In this document: positions 26,337 to 35,440 of the stretch, piece after piece
Position numbering within the stretch: position 1 is the stretch's first letter
Layout: each line of letters starts with the position of its first letter
DNA from: Natroniella sp046097105
Lineage (GTDB): Bacteria; Bacillota; Halanaerobiia; Halobacteroidales; Halobacteroidaceae
Assembly (NCBI RefSeq): GCF_046097105.1
Contig: NZ_CP175562.1
Coordinates: forward strand, 1,488,001-1,552,000
Reading direction: 5' to 3'
Length of the DNA: 64,000 bases
Position numbers and translations under genes: made by a program
Notes under the pieces: generated by a model
What the model saw: only the letters and a program-made list of their open reading frames with translations
What the model was told of the DNA's origin: nothing
The model's database searches: none

Positions 26337-29239
26337 ATAATATATATCCTATTGAAGAGATAAATTATACTTTACTTGAAGGAGACGATTTATCAAGTGA
26401 TAATATAAAAGAGAATATTGATAACAATCAATACTTAGATGATGATTATTTATCAATTAAAAGAGACTTTTATAAGGAAATAGGATTGATGAAGTGGGAA
26501 AAGGATTATAATGGAAACAAGACAGAATATGAGTATGATAAATTAGGTCGTTTAACTCGTAAGACATTAGCAGACGGATCTTATCAAGAACATGACTATA
26601 AAAATTATCAAAATGATGGTATCAACAAGAAAAGAACTATCTTTCATGGGGCAGGAAGTGATACAAGTCCAAATCAAGTAACCGAGGAAATATACAATGG
26701 TTTAGGTTGGTTAATTGAAGAGAAAGTAAAGATTAATGAAGAAGGAGACTATGTTAGTAAAGAGTATGATTATGATGGGTTAGGCCAGTTGAAATGGGAG
26801 AGTGACTTTACAGGAAAGAATAAGACTTATCATGAATATGATTCATTAGGAAGAAGAACTAGAGTTGATCATCCAGATGGAACAAATGTTCAAATCGATT
26901 ACTCGTATCAGATAATTGAACAGAATGGGGTTGATTATTTTACTTTAGCAAAGACGATAACTAATGAAGAAGGAGCTAGAAGTAGACATTATCTTGACCC
27001 TGATGGTAAGGCATTAAGGAGTATTCGTTATCAGCGGAATGAAGATGGTGAGTTTAAAGCATATGAAGTAGCAGAATTTGAATATGATAACCTTGGTAAT
27101 GTAACTAAGATTACTAGTCCAACAGATCAGATATTCAATTATAAATATAACGAACGAGGTGATATTTTAAAGATTGAGTATCCTGATGATACTAGAGAAG
27201 AATTTACTTATGATAATGTAGGAAATTTAATAGAAAAATTGGGTAAAAATGGTGAAGTGGTCGAATTAAAGCATGATAACTTACATAGGTTGATTAATAT
27301 GGAATATTCTACAGATAAAGATGCTGATTATCTGATTGATACAGATCAAGATAAGATTATTTATAATTATGATGAAGATGTAGCCAATGGCTTGGGTAAT
27401 AAGACTAGTATCATCGATGGTGGCGACAAGGTAGAATATAGTTATGATCAGTTTAATAGGGTTAATAAGATAAGTAGAACTTTAGAAGAGACTGGGGAAA
27501 TTTGGACAAGTAAATATGATTATAATAGTCAAGGTTTATTAGAGTCAATAGTCTATCCTTCAGAAAGGGTAGTCAATTATGATTACGACTTACGGGGTTT
27601 GCGAACAGGGATTGAATTAGAATATGAAGGTGGTAATAAAGAGATTGCTAGTTACCGATATGATGAAAATGGAGCAGTAGAAGAGATTATTTATGGTAAT
27701 GAAGTCATTCAGTCAGAGTTTGGTTATGATAGCAGGCAGCGTTTAGAATTTATAGAAGCAACTAATGATGAAGAACTGTTATTTAGTAAAAGTTATGAAT
27801 ATGATAGAATTGGTAATAGAAGTAAGACAGTAGGTACTTTTGGAGAAGAGACAGGTTATCTATATGATGATTTAGATAGATTGACTGAAGTAGATTATCC
27901 AGGTAATAAGAAGAGTTATTTTGAGTATGATCCAATCGGTAATCGAAAAGAGTTGATTTATCGGCATGATACATCCTCAGAGAATCAATATCATTATAAC
28001 TACGATTATAACCAAGATAATAATCAACTGCTTAATTATCAGCTTAGTCCTTACTCTTATTACGAATATGACTATAATGATAATGGTAGTGTCTTAAGTA
28101 AAGAGTTGATAAGAGGGAATGAAGTTATAGAAGAGACAAGCTATAAGTATGACTTACGAAATCAATTAAGAGAGATTGAGATTAGCAACAAACTAACTGG
28201 TGCAAGTAACCAAGTCAACTTTGCTTACAATAACAAAGGCTGGCGAGTGATGAAGGACACAGGCTTGGAAAAGACTTATTACTTATATGGAAAAGGCCAG
28301 CAGGTCTTAGAAGAAAGAAATGAAACTGGTGATACACAGTTATTTATCTATGGTAATCAAGGTAGACTGGCTGTATTGGATGAAGATGGTGAGTTAAGAT
28401 ATGTGGTCAATGATATTTTAGGCAGTACATCGGTAGTTACAGATGAAGAGGGTAACGAGTTAGTACGATATAAATATGACCCCTTTGGTAATTTGATTAG
28501 AAGTGAAGGGGAGATTAGTGATAGTTACCGCTTTACAGGCAAAGAATTTGATGGAACGACGGGGCTTTATTACTATGGAGCTAGATTTTATGATCCCGAA
28601 TTGGGTAGATTCATTACTGAAGATCCTGCCCAAGATGGCTGGAATTGGTTTGTTTATACTGCTAATAACCCGTTAAAGTATGTTGATCCTGATGGGTTGA
28701 ATTATAGAATTCGTATGGGAGAATCAATGGAGCAACATGATATTGACCCAAGTCAATATGGAAATGATATAAATTTTGTTGCTCTTTTTAATGGATATAT
28801 TGATAGATGGCAAAATCCTAGGAGAAGTACTGAATATTTAAAAAACGAGTATCATACTTTTAACCCTGATAATCAAATATATTCTGATGCTTTTTATAGA
28901 TCAGCGGATCATACAATGATATCGAGTCAAGGGGGAGGAGGAATGGTGAGAACCGGCAGATATTTTGGAGATAATAGAAGAACTAAGGCTGACTTTGAAG
29001 TTTTATCTGCAAGTTATGATATAGGATTTGATGAAGCAGGGGGAGGAGTTGAAGCCACTGTTTTTCAATTATCTGGAGCACACTATCTACCTATTCCTTT
29101 TAATGAAGGTAAAAATTTAAAACTTAACACAGATCTTAATTTTTTAGGAGTTGGTGCAAATTTAAGTTCTGGGAGATTTGGATTAACTCTGGGGTTTGGA
29201 GGAAATATTTCATGGGATATAGAAGAAGAGCAATATTAA
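26246..29239 (+). CDS. RHS/YD-repeat protein, 5'-truncated by the IS
   Basis: Open frame of 997 codons whose first 30 residues come from the IS end (to 26336); the native N-terminus is lost. No ribosome site precedes the ATG at 26246; an in-frame ATG at 26489 behind AAGGAAATAGG is a better candidate. The body is a run of YD repeats (YEYDKLGRLTRK, FTYDNVGNL, YLYDDLDRLTEV) and ends in the RHS core DSYRFTGKEFDGTTGLYYYGARFYDP, closed by NNPLKYVDPDGL. After that junction comes an unrelated tip of about 195 residues (rich in Gly and Asn, FGLTLGFGGNISWD near the end) that I cannot assign. In polymorphic toxins this position holds the toxin domain; that role is inference. Confidence 0.85.
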   Translation: MDFVLGGTYPFNQRSFIFSRTFYKKRCNASDNIYPIEEINYTLLEGDDLSSDNIKENIDNNQYLDDDYLSIKRDFYKEIGLMKWEKDYNGNKTEYEYDKLGRLTRKTLADGSYQEHDYKNYQNDGINKKRTIFHGAGSDTSPNQVTEEIYNGLGWLIEEKVKINEEGDYVSKEYDYDGLGQLKWESDFTGKNKTYHEYDSLGRRTRVDHPDGTNVQIDYSYQIIEQNGVDYFTLAKTITNEEGARSRHYLDPDGKALRSIRYQRNEDGEFKAYEVAEFEYDNLGNVTKITSPTDQIFNYKYNERGDILKIEYPDDTREEFTYDNVGNLIEKLGKNGEVVELKHDNLHRLINMEYSTDKDADYLIDTDQDKIIYNYDEDVANGLGNKTSIIDGGDKVEYSYDQFNRVNKISRTLEETGEIWTSKYDYNSQGLLESIVYPSERVVNYDYDLRGLRTGIELEYEGGNKEIASYRYDENGAVEEIIYGNEVIQSEFGYDSRQRLEFIEATNDEELLFSKSYEYDRIGNRSKTVGTFGEETGYLYDDLDRLTEVDYPGNKKSYFEYDPIGNRKELIYRHDTSSENQYHYNYDYNQDNNQLLNYQLSPYSYYEYDYNDNGSVLSKELIRGNEVIEETSYKYDLRNQLREIEISNKLTGASNQVNFAYNNKGWRVMKDTGLEKTYYLYGKGQQVLEERNETGDTQLFIYGNQGRLAVLDEDGELRYVVNDILGSTSVVTDEEGNELVRYKYDPFGNLIRSEGEISDSYRFTGKEFDGTTGLYYYGARFYDPELGRFITEDPAQDGWNWFVYTANNPLKYVDPDGLNYRIRMGESMEQHDIDPSQYGNDINFVALFNGYIDRWQNPRRSTEYLKNEYHTFNPDNQIYSDAFYRSADHTMISSQGGGGMVRTGRYFGDNRRTKADFEVLSASYDIGFDEAGGGVEATVFQLSGAHYLPIPFNEGKNLKLNTDLNFLGVGANLSSGRFGLTLGFGGNISWDIEEEQY

Positions 29240-29320
29240 TATATTTAAGTTTTGTTTATATGATAAATTATAAGTAAAAAAGATTTTGAAGAAAAAACTG
29301 ACCCTTAGGAGGAGAAAAAA

Positions 29321-29824
29321 ATGAAAAAGAAATTAGTGATTTTCCTTATAACTTTACATCTAGTACTAGTAATAAGCCATTTCACTTTAGCCAATTCAAA
29401 TTTAGAACGAGAAATAGAGTATATACTTGAGAATTATAAACAAGCTCTTAATGAAGAAGATATAGAACTGATTAAAGAGTTAGGAACTGAAAAGTTCTTT
29501 TATGAAACAGATAATTTTTTAACTGAAGTAGATTCTATATATATTGAGTTTTTTCGTCTTGAAGATTACGATATAATTGAGGAAAAAAATGAGATAGAAG
29601 TTATGGTATGGCAAAACAGTATATCAAGGAAGAATAATTCGAGAACTAAAGTTAATAGACCTTTTTATTTAATTTTAGAAGAGATAAATGGAAATTACTA
29701 TATTAAAGAAACAAATTTATATGAAGAATTATCTGTAGGTGAATTTCCTTTTATACCCTTTTTAATTGGTCTCCTTATAGTTATTATTTATTTTTGGAAA
29801 AAGGCAGGAGTTAAAAAATATTGA
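29321..29824 (+). CDS. Hypothetical exported, membrane-anchored protein
   Basis: 167 aa with an N-terminal signal peptide (about 1-25, ending TLANS), an acidic extracellular domain rich in Glu, and a C-terminal membrane helix (about 143-160) followed by a basic tail. Strong AGGAGGAG site before the ATG. The middle part (ENYKQALNEEDIELIKEL...) has the flavour of NTF2-like or DUF4829-type domains, but I do not recognise it. It starts 81 bases after the RHS stop in the same direction, where immunity genes are often found. Confidence 0.7.
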   Translation: MKKKLVIFLITLHLVLVISHFTLANSNLEREIEYILENYKQALNEEDIELIKELGTEKFFYETDNFLTEVDSIYIEFFRLEDYDIIEEKNEIEVMVWQNSISRKNNSRTKVNRPFYLILEEINGNYYIKETNLYEELSVGEFPFIPFLIGLLIVIIYFWKKAGVKKY

Positions 29825-29869
29825 TGATTTTAAAAAATATAGTCACAACAATTAAAGGAGATGTTATTA

Positions 29870-30346
29870 ATGATAGAATTAATTATAGAAATGACAATAG
29901 GTTTATTAGCAGCAGCAATTTATCCTAAAATGTTAAGGCTTATAAGGATTAAGTTTAAAAATACAACAGCTTATATTTTAGCTTTTATATTCTTCATCTT
30001 GGGATTACTTACAGGAGTTGGATTTATTTTGTTATGGTTTTTAATTTTATTTCTTATTATTAAGAAATTTGTTAATCAAGAGTATGAAAATTGGAAAATA
30101 AGTAGTTCTATATATGGAGTGTATCTATTTAGATTATTGTTTATATATAAAATTTTGCCTAAAAGTATAAATTTAGGTTCAATAATTTTCATCTTAGCTA
30201 TATTTTGGCTAGTTGAAGATTATAATTTTGAAGAATTTAAAAATGCTGGTTTAACTTTTGGAGGTGGAATGGTTTTTGTACAAGTGCTAACTTTAATTCT
30301 TTCCTCTCTTTTAGGAGTTGAACCTTCAATTTTAAAATTAATGTAA
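29870..30346 (+). CDS. Hypothetical polytopic membrane protein
   Basis: 158 aa with four or five predicted hydrophobic helices and a basic loop (KMLRLIRIKFKN). The start at the ATG at 29870 has AAAGGAG nine bases upstream; the in-frame ATG at 29861 would overlap that site. No recognised family. Second gene after the RHS gene in the transposon cargo; might be immunity-related or simply carried along. Confidence 0.6.
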   Translation: MIELIIEMTIGLLAAAIYPKMLRLIRIKFKNTTAYILAFIFFILGLLTGVGFILLWFLILFLIIKKFVNQEYENWKISSSIYGVYLFRLLFIYKILPKSINLGSIIFILAIFWLVEDYNFEEFKNAGLTFGGGMVFVQVLTLILSSLLGVEPSILKLM

Positions 30347-30378
30347 GTATTGATTTAATAATATTTGGAGTGATATTT

Positions 30379-30642
30379 GTGGATATAGAAAAAGAAGTTG
30401 TATTAATAGCTGCTATTTTTGCAGGATTAATGTTTATTATAACTTCAATAATGTCAAAACAATTAACTACTTTGGGGTGTTTATTTGGTTTTGTTGGTTT
30501 ATATCATTTGACTTATGAGCAAAGAAAAGGAACAAACTATCCTACGCGAGTACTTAAATCTTTTTTTAAAACAATGATATTTTTTCACTATCGTTGCATT
30601 GTTAAAAAAAATAGATCTACTAACTCAATCAAATCAAATTAG
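30379..30642 (+). pseudogene. Small membrane protein gene truncated by the second IS
   Basis: Begins at a GTG at 30379 (TTGGAG eight bases upstream; a GTG at 30370 is an alternative). It encodes one long hydrophobic stretch (VVLIAAIFAGLMFIITSIM) and a basic segment, then enters the IS at 30586: the last 19 codons are IS sequence. So the native C-terminus is lost. No family recognised. Confidence 0.6.
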
Positions 30643-32030
30643 TAATCAAAAATTTATAGCTTAGTAGACTTTGCAAAGCATTAATTACTTTGGAAGCAGC
30701 CCTTATTCTATATTAAAAGTAAAACATGGGATATATTTCTAGATAAAATTCTATTAGCCTAGGGTTTTAGGTAGTAAAATTTTATCAACTACTGTTAATC
30801 CATCTATTCCAATTGAAATCATTTGTTGTAACTGAACAAATGGAATACTTTATCTTTCTAGTGAGTTTAAGTAAACTTCCTTTAAATTTAGATTCTTTTT
30901 CAAGCAATTTTAGAATTAAAAATAAGATTACAGCACTATAAATCTGTGTTAAGACAGCATTTTTATTTTGTCCAAAGAAGCTCTTTATTTTTAGATGTTG
31001 CTTGATCCACTTGAAAAATAGCTCTATTTGCCATCGTTTTTTATACAGATAGGCTATTACATGAGCATCCAAATCAAAGCGATTAGTTAAAATATCAATT
31101 ATTTTTTCATTACCATTTCGATCAGTTGTTTTTACTCTAACTAATCTTGTTTCCTGTTTCATTCTAGTTTTTGAAGTATGATCACCTAGCATTATATCAG
31201 CATCTAATATAACATTTGCTTCTTTATCCTTAGAATTTAAATTTAAAAATCTAATAATTTCAAATTAAGTATTAGATTTTGTTCTAGTTACAAAATAGAT
31301 ATCATTATCTATAAACTCATCAAACTTTTGATACTTTATATAAGCTCTATCAAAGAGATAAGTATAGCTAGGATTAAAGGTTAGATTATCAAATATTTCT
31401 TTGTCATGAATTATAGCATCGCTTATTATTATATTTTCTGGGGCATTAGTATTCAAATCATATAAAGTGTGAAGTTTAATTCCACCTTTAGTGCTTCTAA
31501 ATTTAGCCCAAGGAAATAATGACAAACATAAACTTATAGTTGAAGAATCTAAAATCTTCACAAATCCAATTTCTTTTAAGGCTTCTTGAAGCCCTTTATT
31601 AGCATTAAGCTTATCAAATAGGTGTTGAAAAATTTCAAAGAATATCTCATGAGGTCTACTTTCATTTTTACGAGATAACTGAGATTTGCTTATTTTAGGT
31701 AACGTTTTAGTTAGTTTATTATTATTTTCTAAATCACAAATAAAATCTTCTAAGCTTTCTTTTTTAGTAAGATGAAAATAAAGTAGATATAATAGGTGAA
31801 CTTCTGTTGTTAGTTTATGAACCTTATAATCTGAATTGTATTTGTCAATTAGGCCTTTCAAAAAGTTTTTATCAATAACATCTAGAAGTTTAGTCAAAAG
31901 TATGGTACAATTATTCATGATTTCATCTCCTTTGATTTCATGGATTTTGTACTGGCGGGTACGTATCCATTTAATCAAAGGAGTTTTATTTTTTCAAGAA
32001 CTTTTTATAAAAAACGATGCAACGCTAGTG
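30586..32030 (-). mobile_element. IS4-family insertion sequence, inactivated copy
   Basis: 1445 bp, directly repeated relative to the copy at 24894-26336 and closely similar throughout. It has the same ends (CACTATCG... at 30586 and ...CGCTAGTG ending 32030). Differences are scattered point changes, including the one that creates a stop in the transposase, and a longer A-run near the left end. Confidence 0.88.
30785..31918 (-). pseudogene. IS4-family transposase with internal stop
   Basis: Same length and frame as the intact copy, but the codons for Lys-Ile (AAA ATT) after KSNT have become TAA TTT, putting a stop at 31265-31267. The catalytic Glu region (YKKRWQIELFFKW) is therefore downstream of the stop. 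Both halves are otherwise well conserved, so inactivation looks recent. Confidence 0.88.
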
Positions 32031-32039
32031 ACTCAAAAC

Positions 32040-32383
32040 CATGTTTACAAAGAAATTAAAAATCAAACTTTCTTCCGTGCTACCTTTTTTCTTGATAAAA
32101 AAGTAGCCAAAAAATCAAGAAAAATTTGAATTTGTGCAACTATTAAAATCAAGTCTCTCTTACTTAAAACATTAAGATCAATCTGTAAAATTATCTGCCC
32201 TTATCTCAGTCACATAATTCTTCCAATAAAATCAAAACCCTGCAATCTAAAATTTAATCATTAAGACATTTTGCAGTAATATCTAGATTTTTAACAAATT
32301 ATTATTTTAAATTAGTGTTAATTTGCGTTCATTCGTGGTTCCCTGTTTTTTTGAAAGTGCCACAATATTGTAATTAAGTATTA
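32040..32383. repeat. Right part of a dispersed repeat split by the transposon
   Basis: The end 32353-32383 (GAAAGTGCCACAATATTG, then TAATTAAGTA) matches the right arm of the repeat at 1059-1216, and 24847-24868, on the other side of the transposon, matches its left arm. The part between (32040-32350) is AT-rich, non-coding, and contains an imperfect CTACTTTTT/AAAAAAGTAG-type palindrome near 32076-32106. Otherwise I see nothing in this 366-base gap. Confidence 0.6.
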
Positions 32384-32396
32384 GTTTAAAAGAGCT

Positions 32397-33344
32397 TTAA
32401 ACCGCTTCCCATTTAGGACACTTAGATCCCCAGCGAGCAATTACTTCATCATCTTGATGAATATTAACTACTTCACAAGAGTTAGGACAACCTTCACATT
32501 CAAAGCTAGACGCATGATAATTAAAATCTGTCGTATTAAAACCTTTAAAATCTGTTCTTCCCTTTTCATTGACTACTTCCTGGGCCAACACTGCTGAACC
32601 TATCGCTCCCATTACATCATAGTACTCAGGAACTACTACTTCTAACCCTAACTCTTCCTCAAAAGCAGCCTTAATCCCCTCATTAGCCGCCACTCCACCT
32701 TGAAAAACAACTGGCCCTAAAATTTCCTTACCCTGACCAACATTATTTAAATAATTTTTAACTAAAGCCTCCGATAATCCTGCTATAATATCTTCTACAT
32801 TATGTCCTAATTGCTGTTTATGTATCATATCAGATTCTGCAAAGACTGAACAACGACCGGCTATCCTTACTGGAGCATTAGCTTGTAAGGCCAGCCCACC
32901 AAACTCTTCAATCGGAATATTTAAACGACTTGCCTGTTGATCTAGAAAAGATCCCGTTCCAGCAGCACAAACAGTATTCATGCCAAAATCCACTACTACT
33001 CCATCTCTTAAAACTATTATTTTAGAATCTTGACCACCAATCTCTAATACCGTCTGTACTCCAGGCATAACTGTTGAGGCAGCTACTGCATGGGCTGTAA
33101 TCTCATTTTTTACAGTATCAGCACCAATAATCACTCCAGCCAATTGTCGAGCACTTCCTGTTGTCCCTATCCCCGAAATTTCATAATCAACTCTATCTTT
33201 AATCTCCATTAACCCCTTTTTTATTGCATTAATCGGTTGCCCCTCAGTTCTTAAATAAAGCTTCTCTATTACCTCTTGTTCCTCATTAATTATAGCGATA
33301 TTAGTACTAACAGATCCTACATCAACCCCCATATAACATTTCAT
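32397..33344 (-). CDS. CoA-substrate-specific enzyme activase (BadF/BadG/HgdC family)
   Basis: 315-aa ASKHA-fold ATPase of the type that activates 2-hydroxyacyl-CoA dehydratases or benzoyl-CoA reductases by ATP-driven electron transfer. It begins MGVDVGSVSTNIAII; the two cysteines that share a 4Fe-4S cluster across the dimer are present, Cys126 (NTVCAAGTGSFLD) and Cys165 (AGRCSVFAESDMIHK). The C-terminal tail adds a CEGCPNSC...KCPKW cysteine cluster absent from minimal HgdC. It overlaps the next gene by 4 bases (ATGA). No dehydratase subunit genes are seen in the window, so the client is unknown. Confidence 0.88.
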   Translation of the reverse strand: MKCYMGVDVGSVSTNIAIINEEQEVIEKLYLRTEGQPINAIKKGLMEIKDRVDYEISGIGTTGSARQLAGVIIGADTVKNEITAHAVAASTVMPGVQTVLEIGGQDSKIIVLRDGVVVDFGMNTVCAAGTGSFLDQQASRLNIPIEEFGGLALQANAPVRIAGRCSVFAESDMIHKQQLGHNVEDIIAGLSEALVKNYLNNVGQGKEILGPVVFQGGVAANEGIKAAFEEELGLEVVVPEYYDVMGAIGSAVLAQEVVNEKGRTDFKGFNTTDFNYHASSFECEGCPNSCEVVNIHQDDEVIARWGSKCPKWEAV

Positions 33345-34435
33345 ATTACCTTCTCCTTCCTTCTTTTTCTTTCCAATAGATCTATAAAGGCTTCTAATCG
33401 AGTAACATATCCTGCTTCCCCAGTATGCTCGTCCATTGTTAAAGATAAAACAGGTATATTTAAATCTTTACTGACCGTAGGTAAAACACTCTCTGCTATA
33501 ATCTCAGGCATACAAGTAAAAGGAAAGAGCTGTACTACACCATCATAACCTTTCTCAGAATACAAAACTGTCTCCCCTACCGATTCTAATCCATGCCCCC
33601 CAACAAAATGATTAAGATAAGGTTGAGCTGCTTCTTTTACTTTTTGCTCCTCTTGATCTCGCTTTAAAAATCTAGGAAAGAGATGCCCTTCCATCCAATC
33701 AGTTAAATAGATTGACTTATCAACCAAAACCCCCATCTCTCCCAATTTTTTTTCAATCTGTAAATTAGTAAATGGCTCTAATACAACATAAATTTCACCT
33801 ACCAACCCTACTTTTAGAGGTTCAAAATCTTCTTTTCGATCTAATCTATTAAACTCTTCTTTAATTAAACTTGCTTTAGTTTCAACTTCTTTAATTGTTT
33901 CTGCTTGATCAATTAACTTTAACCCTCTTTTATAAACTTCACTTGCTTGGTAACGATTAATTAAGTAAGGTCTAGTTTGATTAGCAATCCGATTGAGCTG
34001 GTCAACTGCTTTAGCTTTGGCCCAACCCTTTTGCCAGGCACTCTTAATCTTAGTAATTGCTATATTACCAACTAATAATCTTATAGTTCTAAATAACTCC
34101 TTCCAATCACCCTGCAAAGGTTCTAAAATTATCATCTCAAAATCATAACCTAAATCTTCTAAAATTTCTTCTTGCACTTCTCCATAATATCCAAAACGAC
34201 ACGGGCCAACTCCCCCACCCATCAGGATTGTATCTGCCCCCTGCTCTAAAGCTTCTATATAATTACCAACATTCATCTTTAAAGGTAGGCAAGCAAACTC
34301 AGGAGAATATTTAACTCCTAGATCCAATGTCTTTTTGGTAATTGGAGGTGGTACAATGACTTCTAACCCTAACTCTTCAAGCATACCCTTAACTGGAATT
34401 GCCATTGTTCCCATATGTGGATATGTTACTTTCAT
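33341..34435 (-). CDS. Activase-associated protein, DUF2229-type (large)
   Basis: 364-aa protein belonging to the family usually fused or adjacent to the BadF/HgdC activase. Features are VKYSPEFACLPLKMNVGNYIEAL with a conserved Cys, LMGGGVGPCRFGYYGE, FPFTCMPEIIAE, and the ending LSLTMDEHTGEAGYVTRLEAFIDLL. The Cys residues could bind an iron-sulfur cluster. It is related in sequence to the next protein (same EHTGEAG...TRLEAF end). The function is unknown. Confidence 0.82.
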   Translation of the reverse strand: MKVTYPHMGTMAIPVKGMLEELGLEVIVPPPITKKTLDLGVKYSPEFACLPLKMNVGNYIEALEQGADTILMGGGVGPCRFGYYGEVQEEILEDLGYDFEMIILEPLQGDWKELFRTIRLLVGNIAITKIKSAWQKGWAKAKAVDQLNRIANQTRPYLINRYQASEVYKRGLKLIDQAETIKEVETKASLIKEEFNRLDRKEDFEPLKVGLVGEIYVVLEPFTNLQIEKKLGEMGVLVDKSIYLTDWMEGHLFPRFLKRDQEEQKVKEAAQPYLNHFVGGHGLESVGETVLYSEKGYDGVVQLFPFTCMPEIIAESVLPTVSKDLNIPVLSLTMDEHTGEAGYVTRLEAFIDLLERKRRKEKVI

Positions 34436-34499
34436 AACCTTACACTCCCTTCTTCTTTCTATCCAACAAATCTATAGCAACTTCTATATAACTTTCACT

Positions 34500-35420
34500 T
34501 TAAACTCCTTCCCATTGAATCATATCTACAAATGCTTCTAATCTAGTAACTAATCCTGCCTCGCCTGTATGTTCGTCTAAGTTAAGGGTCATAAATGCTT
34601 GACCATCCCTCTTCTTAGCTTCCCGTTCTATCATTTCACCGACTAATGAATCTGGCCCACAACCAAAAGCAGTTAACTGAATAATTCCATCAATATCTTG
34701 ACTAGAAAAAAAGTAATGAGCTGCTCCCATCATCTTTTTGCCTAAAGTCCAAAACATATCCTTCGATAAATTGGATAAACCAGATCTCATAGCTTGAGGA
34801 GTTAGCATCTCTGGAGTAACAACCTCAACTCCCATACCTCTTAACTTCTCAATCAAATTCATACTTAAATGAGAATCATAAATAATATATTCATGCCCTA
34901 AAATAGCAATTTTATATTGAGCCTCCTCATTTTTAGTTTCTTTTAAGCTTTGACGATGTTTCTTTAACGCCCTCCAACCTTTCCAACATGCTTTACTAAT
35001 TTTCCAATAATCTTTATCTAATAACTCTCCAATCTCTAAAACCGATTTTACTAAATTACTCTTTTTAACCTTCAAATCAACTGTCGTATCAATAATAAGT
35101 GGTAGATCATCTATACTATATCTAACCATATCTGGAAGCCCCATAAACTTAGGACAGATGTATTCCTTATTTTTTATACTGACTACTCTAGGAATAAATA
35201 AATAATCAACCTTATTTTTTAATTTCTTAACATGCCCTAAAAATAGTTTGACAGGCAAACACGCCTCATCAGGAGCTAGTTTAACTCCAGCATCAATTAC
35301 TTCTTTAGTTGATTGACCTGATTCTACCACTTCACAGTCTAATTCAGTAAAAAAAGTCTTCCAAGCAGGAGAATATCTATGATAAAACAAAGCTTGTGGT
35401 ATTCCTATTCTTTTGTTCAT
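34500..35420 (-). CDS. Activase-associated protein, DUF2229-type (small)
   Basis: 306 aa, paralogous in layout to the 364-aa neighbour: RIGIPQALFYHRYSPAW at the start, LAPDEACLPVKLFLGH, FIPRVVSIKNKEYICPKFMG, FGCGPDSLVGE, and the end LNLDEHTGEAGLVTRLEAFVDMI. The three genes (this, the 364-aa protein, the activase) form a conserved group in anaerobic Firmicutes. After the TAA at 34500 the same frame stays open for about 20 codons and reads like a DUF2229 tail (AIDLLDRKKK), hinting at a former longer C-terminus. Confidence 0.82.
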   Translation of the reverse strand: MNKRIGIPQALFYHRYSPAWKTFFTELDCEVVESGQSTKEVIDAGVKLAPDEACLPVKLFLGHVKKLKNKVDYLFIPRVVSIKNKEYICPKFMGLPDMVRYSIDDLPLIIDTTVDLKVKKSNLVKSVLEIGELLDKDYWKISKACWKGWRALKKHRQSLKETKNEEAQYKIAILGHEYIIYDSHLSMNLIEKLRGMGVEVVTPEMLTPQAMRSGLSNLSKDMFWTLGKKMMGAAHYFFSSQDIDGIIQLTAFGCGPDSLVGEMIEREAKKRDGQAFMTLNLDEHTGEAGLVTRLEAFVDMIQWEGV

Positions 35421-35440
35421 CGAATCTCTCCTTTATCATA

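Larger units (their letters stand above)
24885..32039. mobile_element. Composite transposon: two IS4-family copies with RHS cargo
   Basis: Two directly oriented, about 1.44-kb IS copies (24894-26336 and 30586-32030) bracket 4.2 kb of cargo. The base sequence just outside the left IS (ACTCAAAAC, 24885-24893) is repeated just outside the right IS (32031-32039), whereas the two inner flanks do not match each other or the outer ones. That is the pattern expected if the whole unit transposed together and duplicated a 9-bp target. The right copy now has a stop codon in its transposase, so mobility would depend on the left copy. Confidence 0.75.

Noticed and set aside
28670..29239. Assigning the RHS tip to a named toxin family
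   Set aside because: No motif I can verify; naming one would be a guess.
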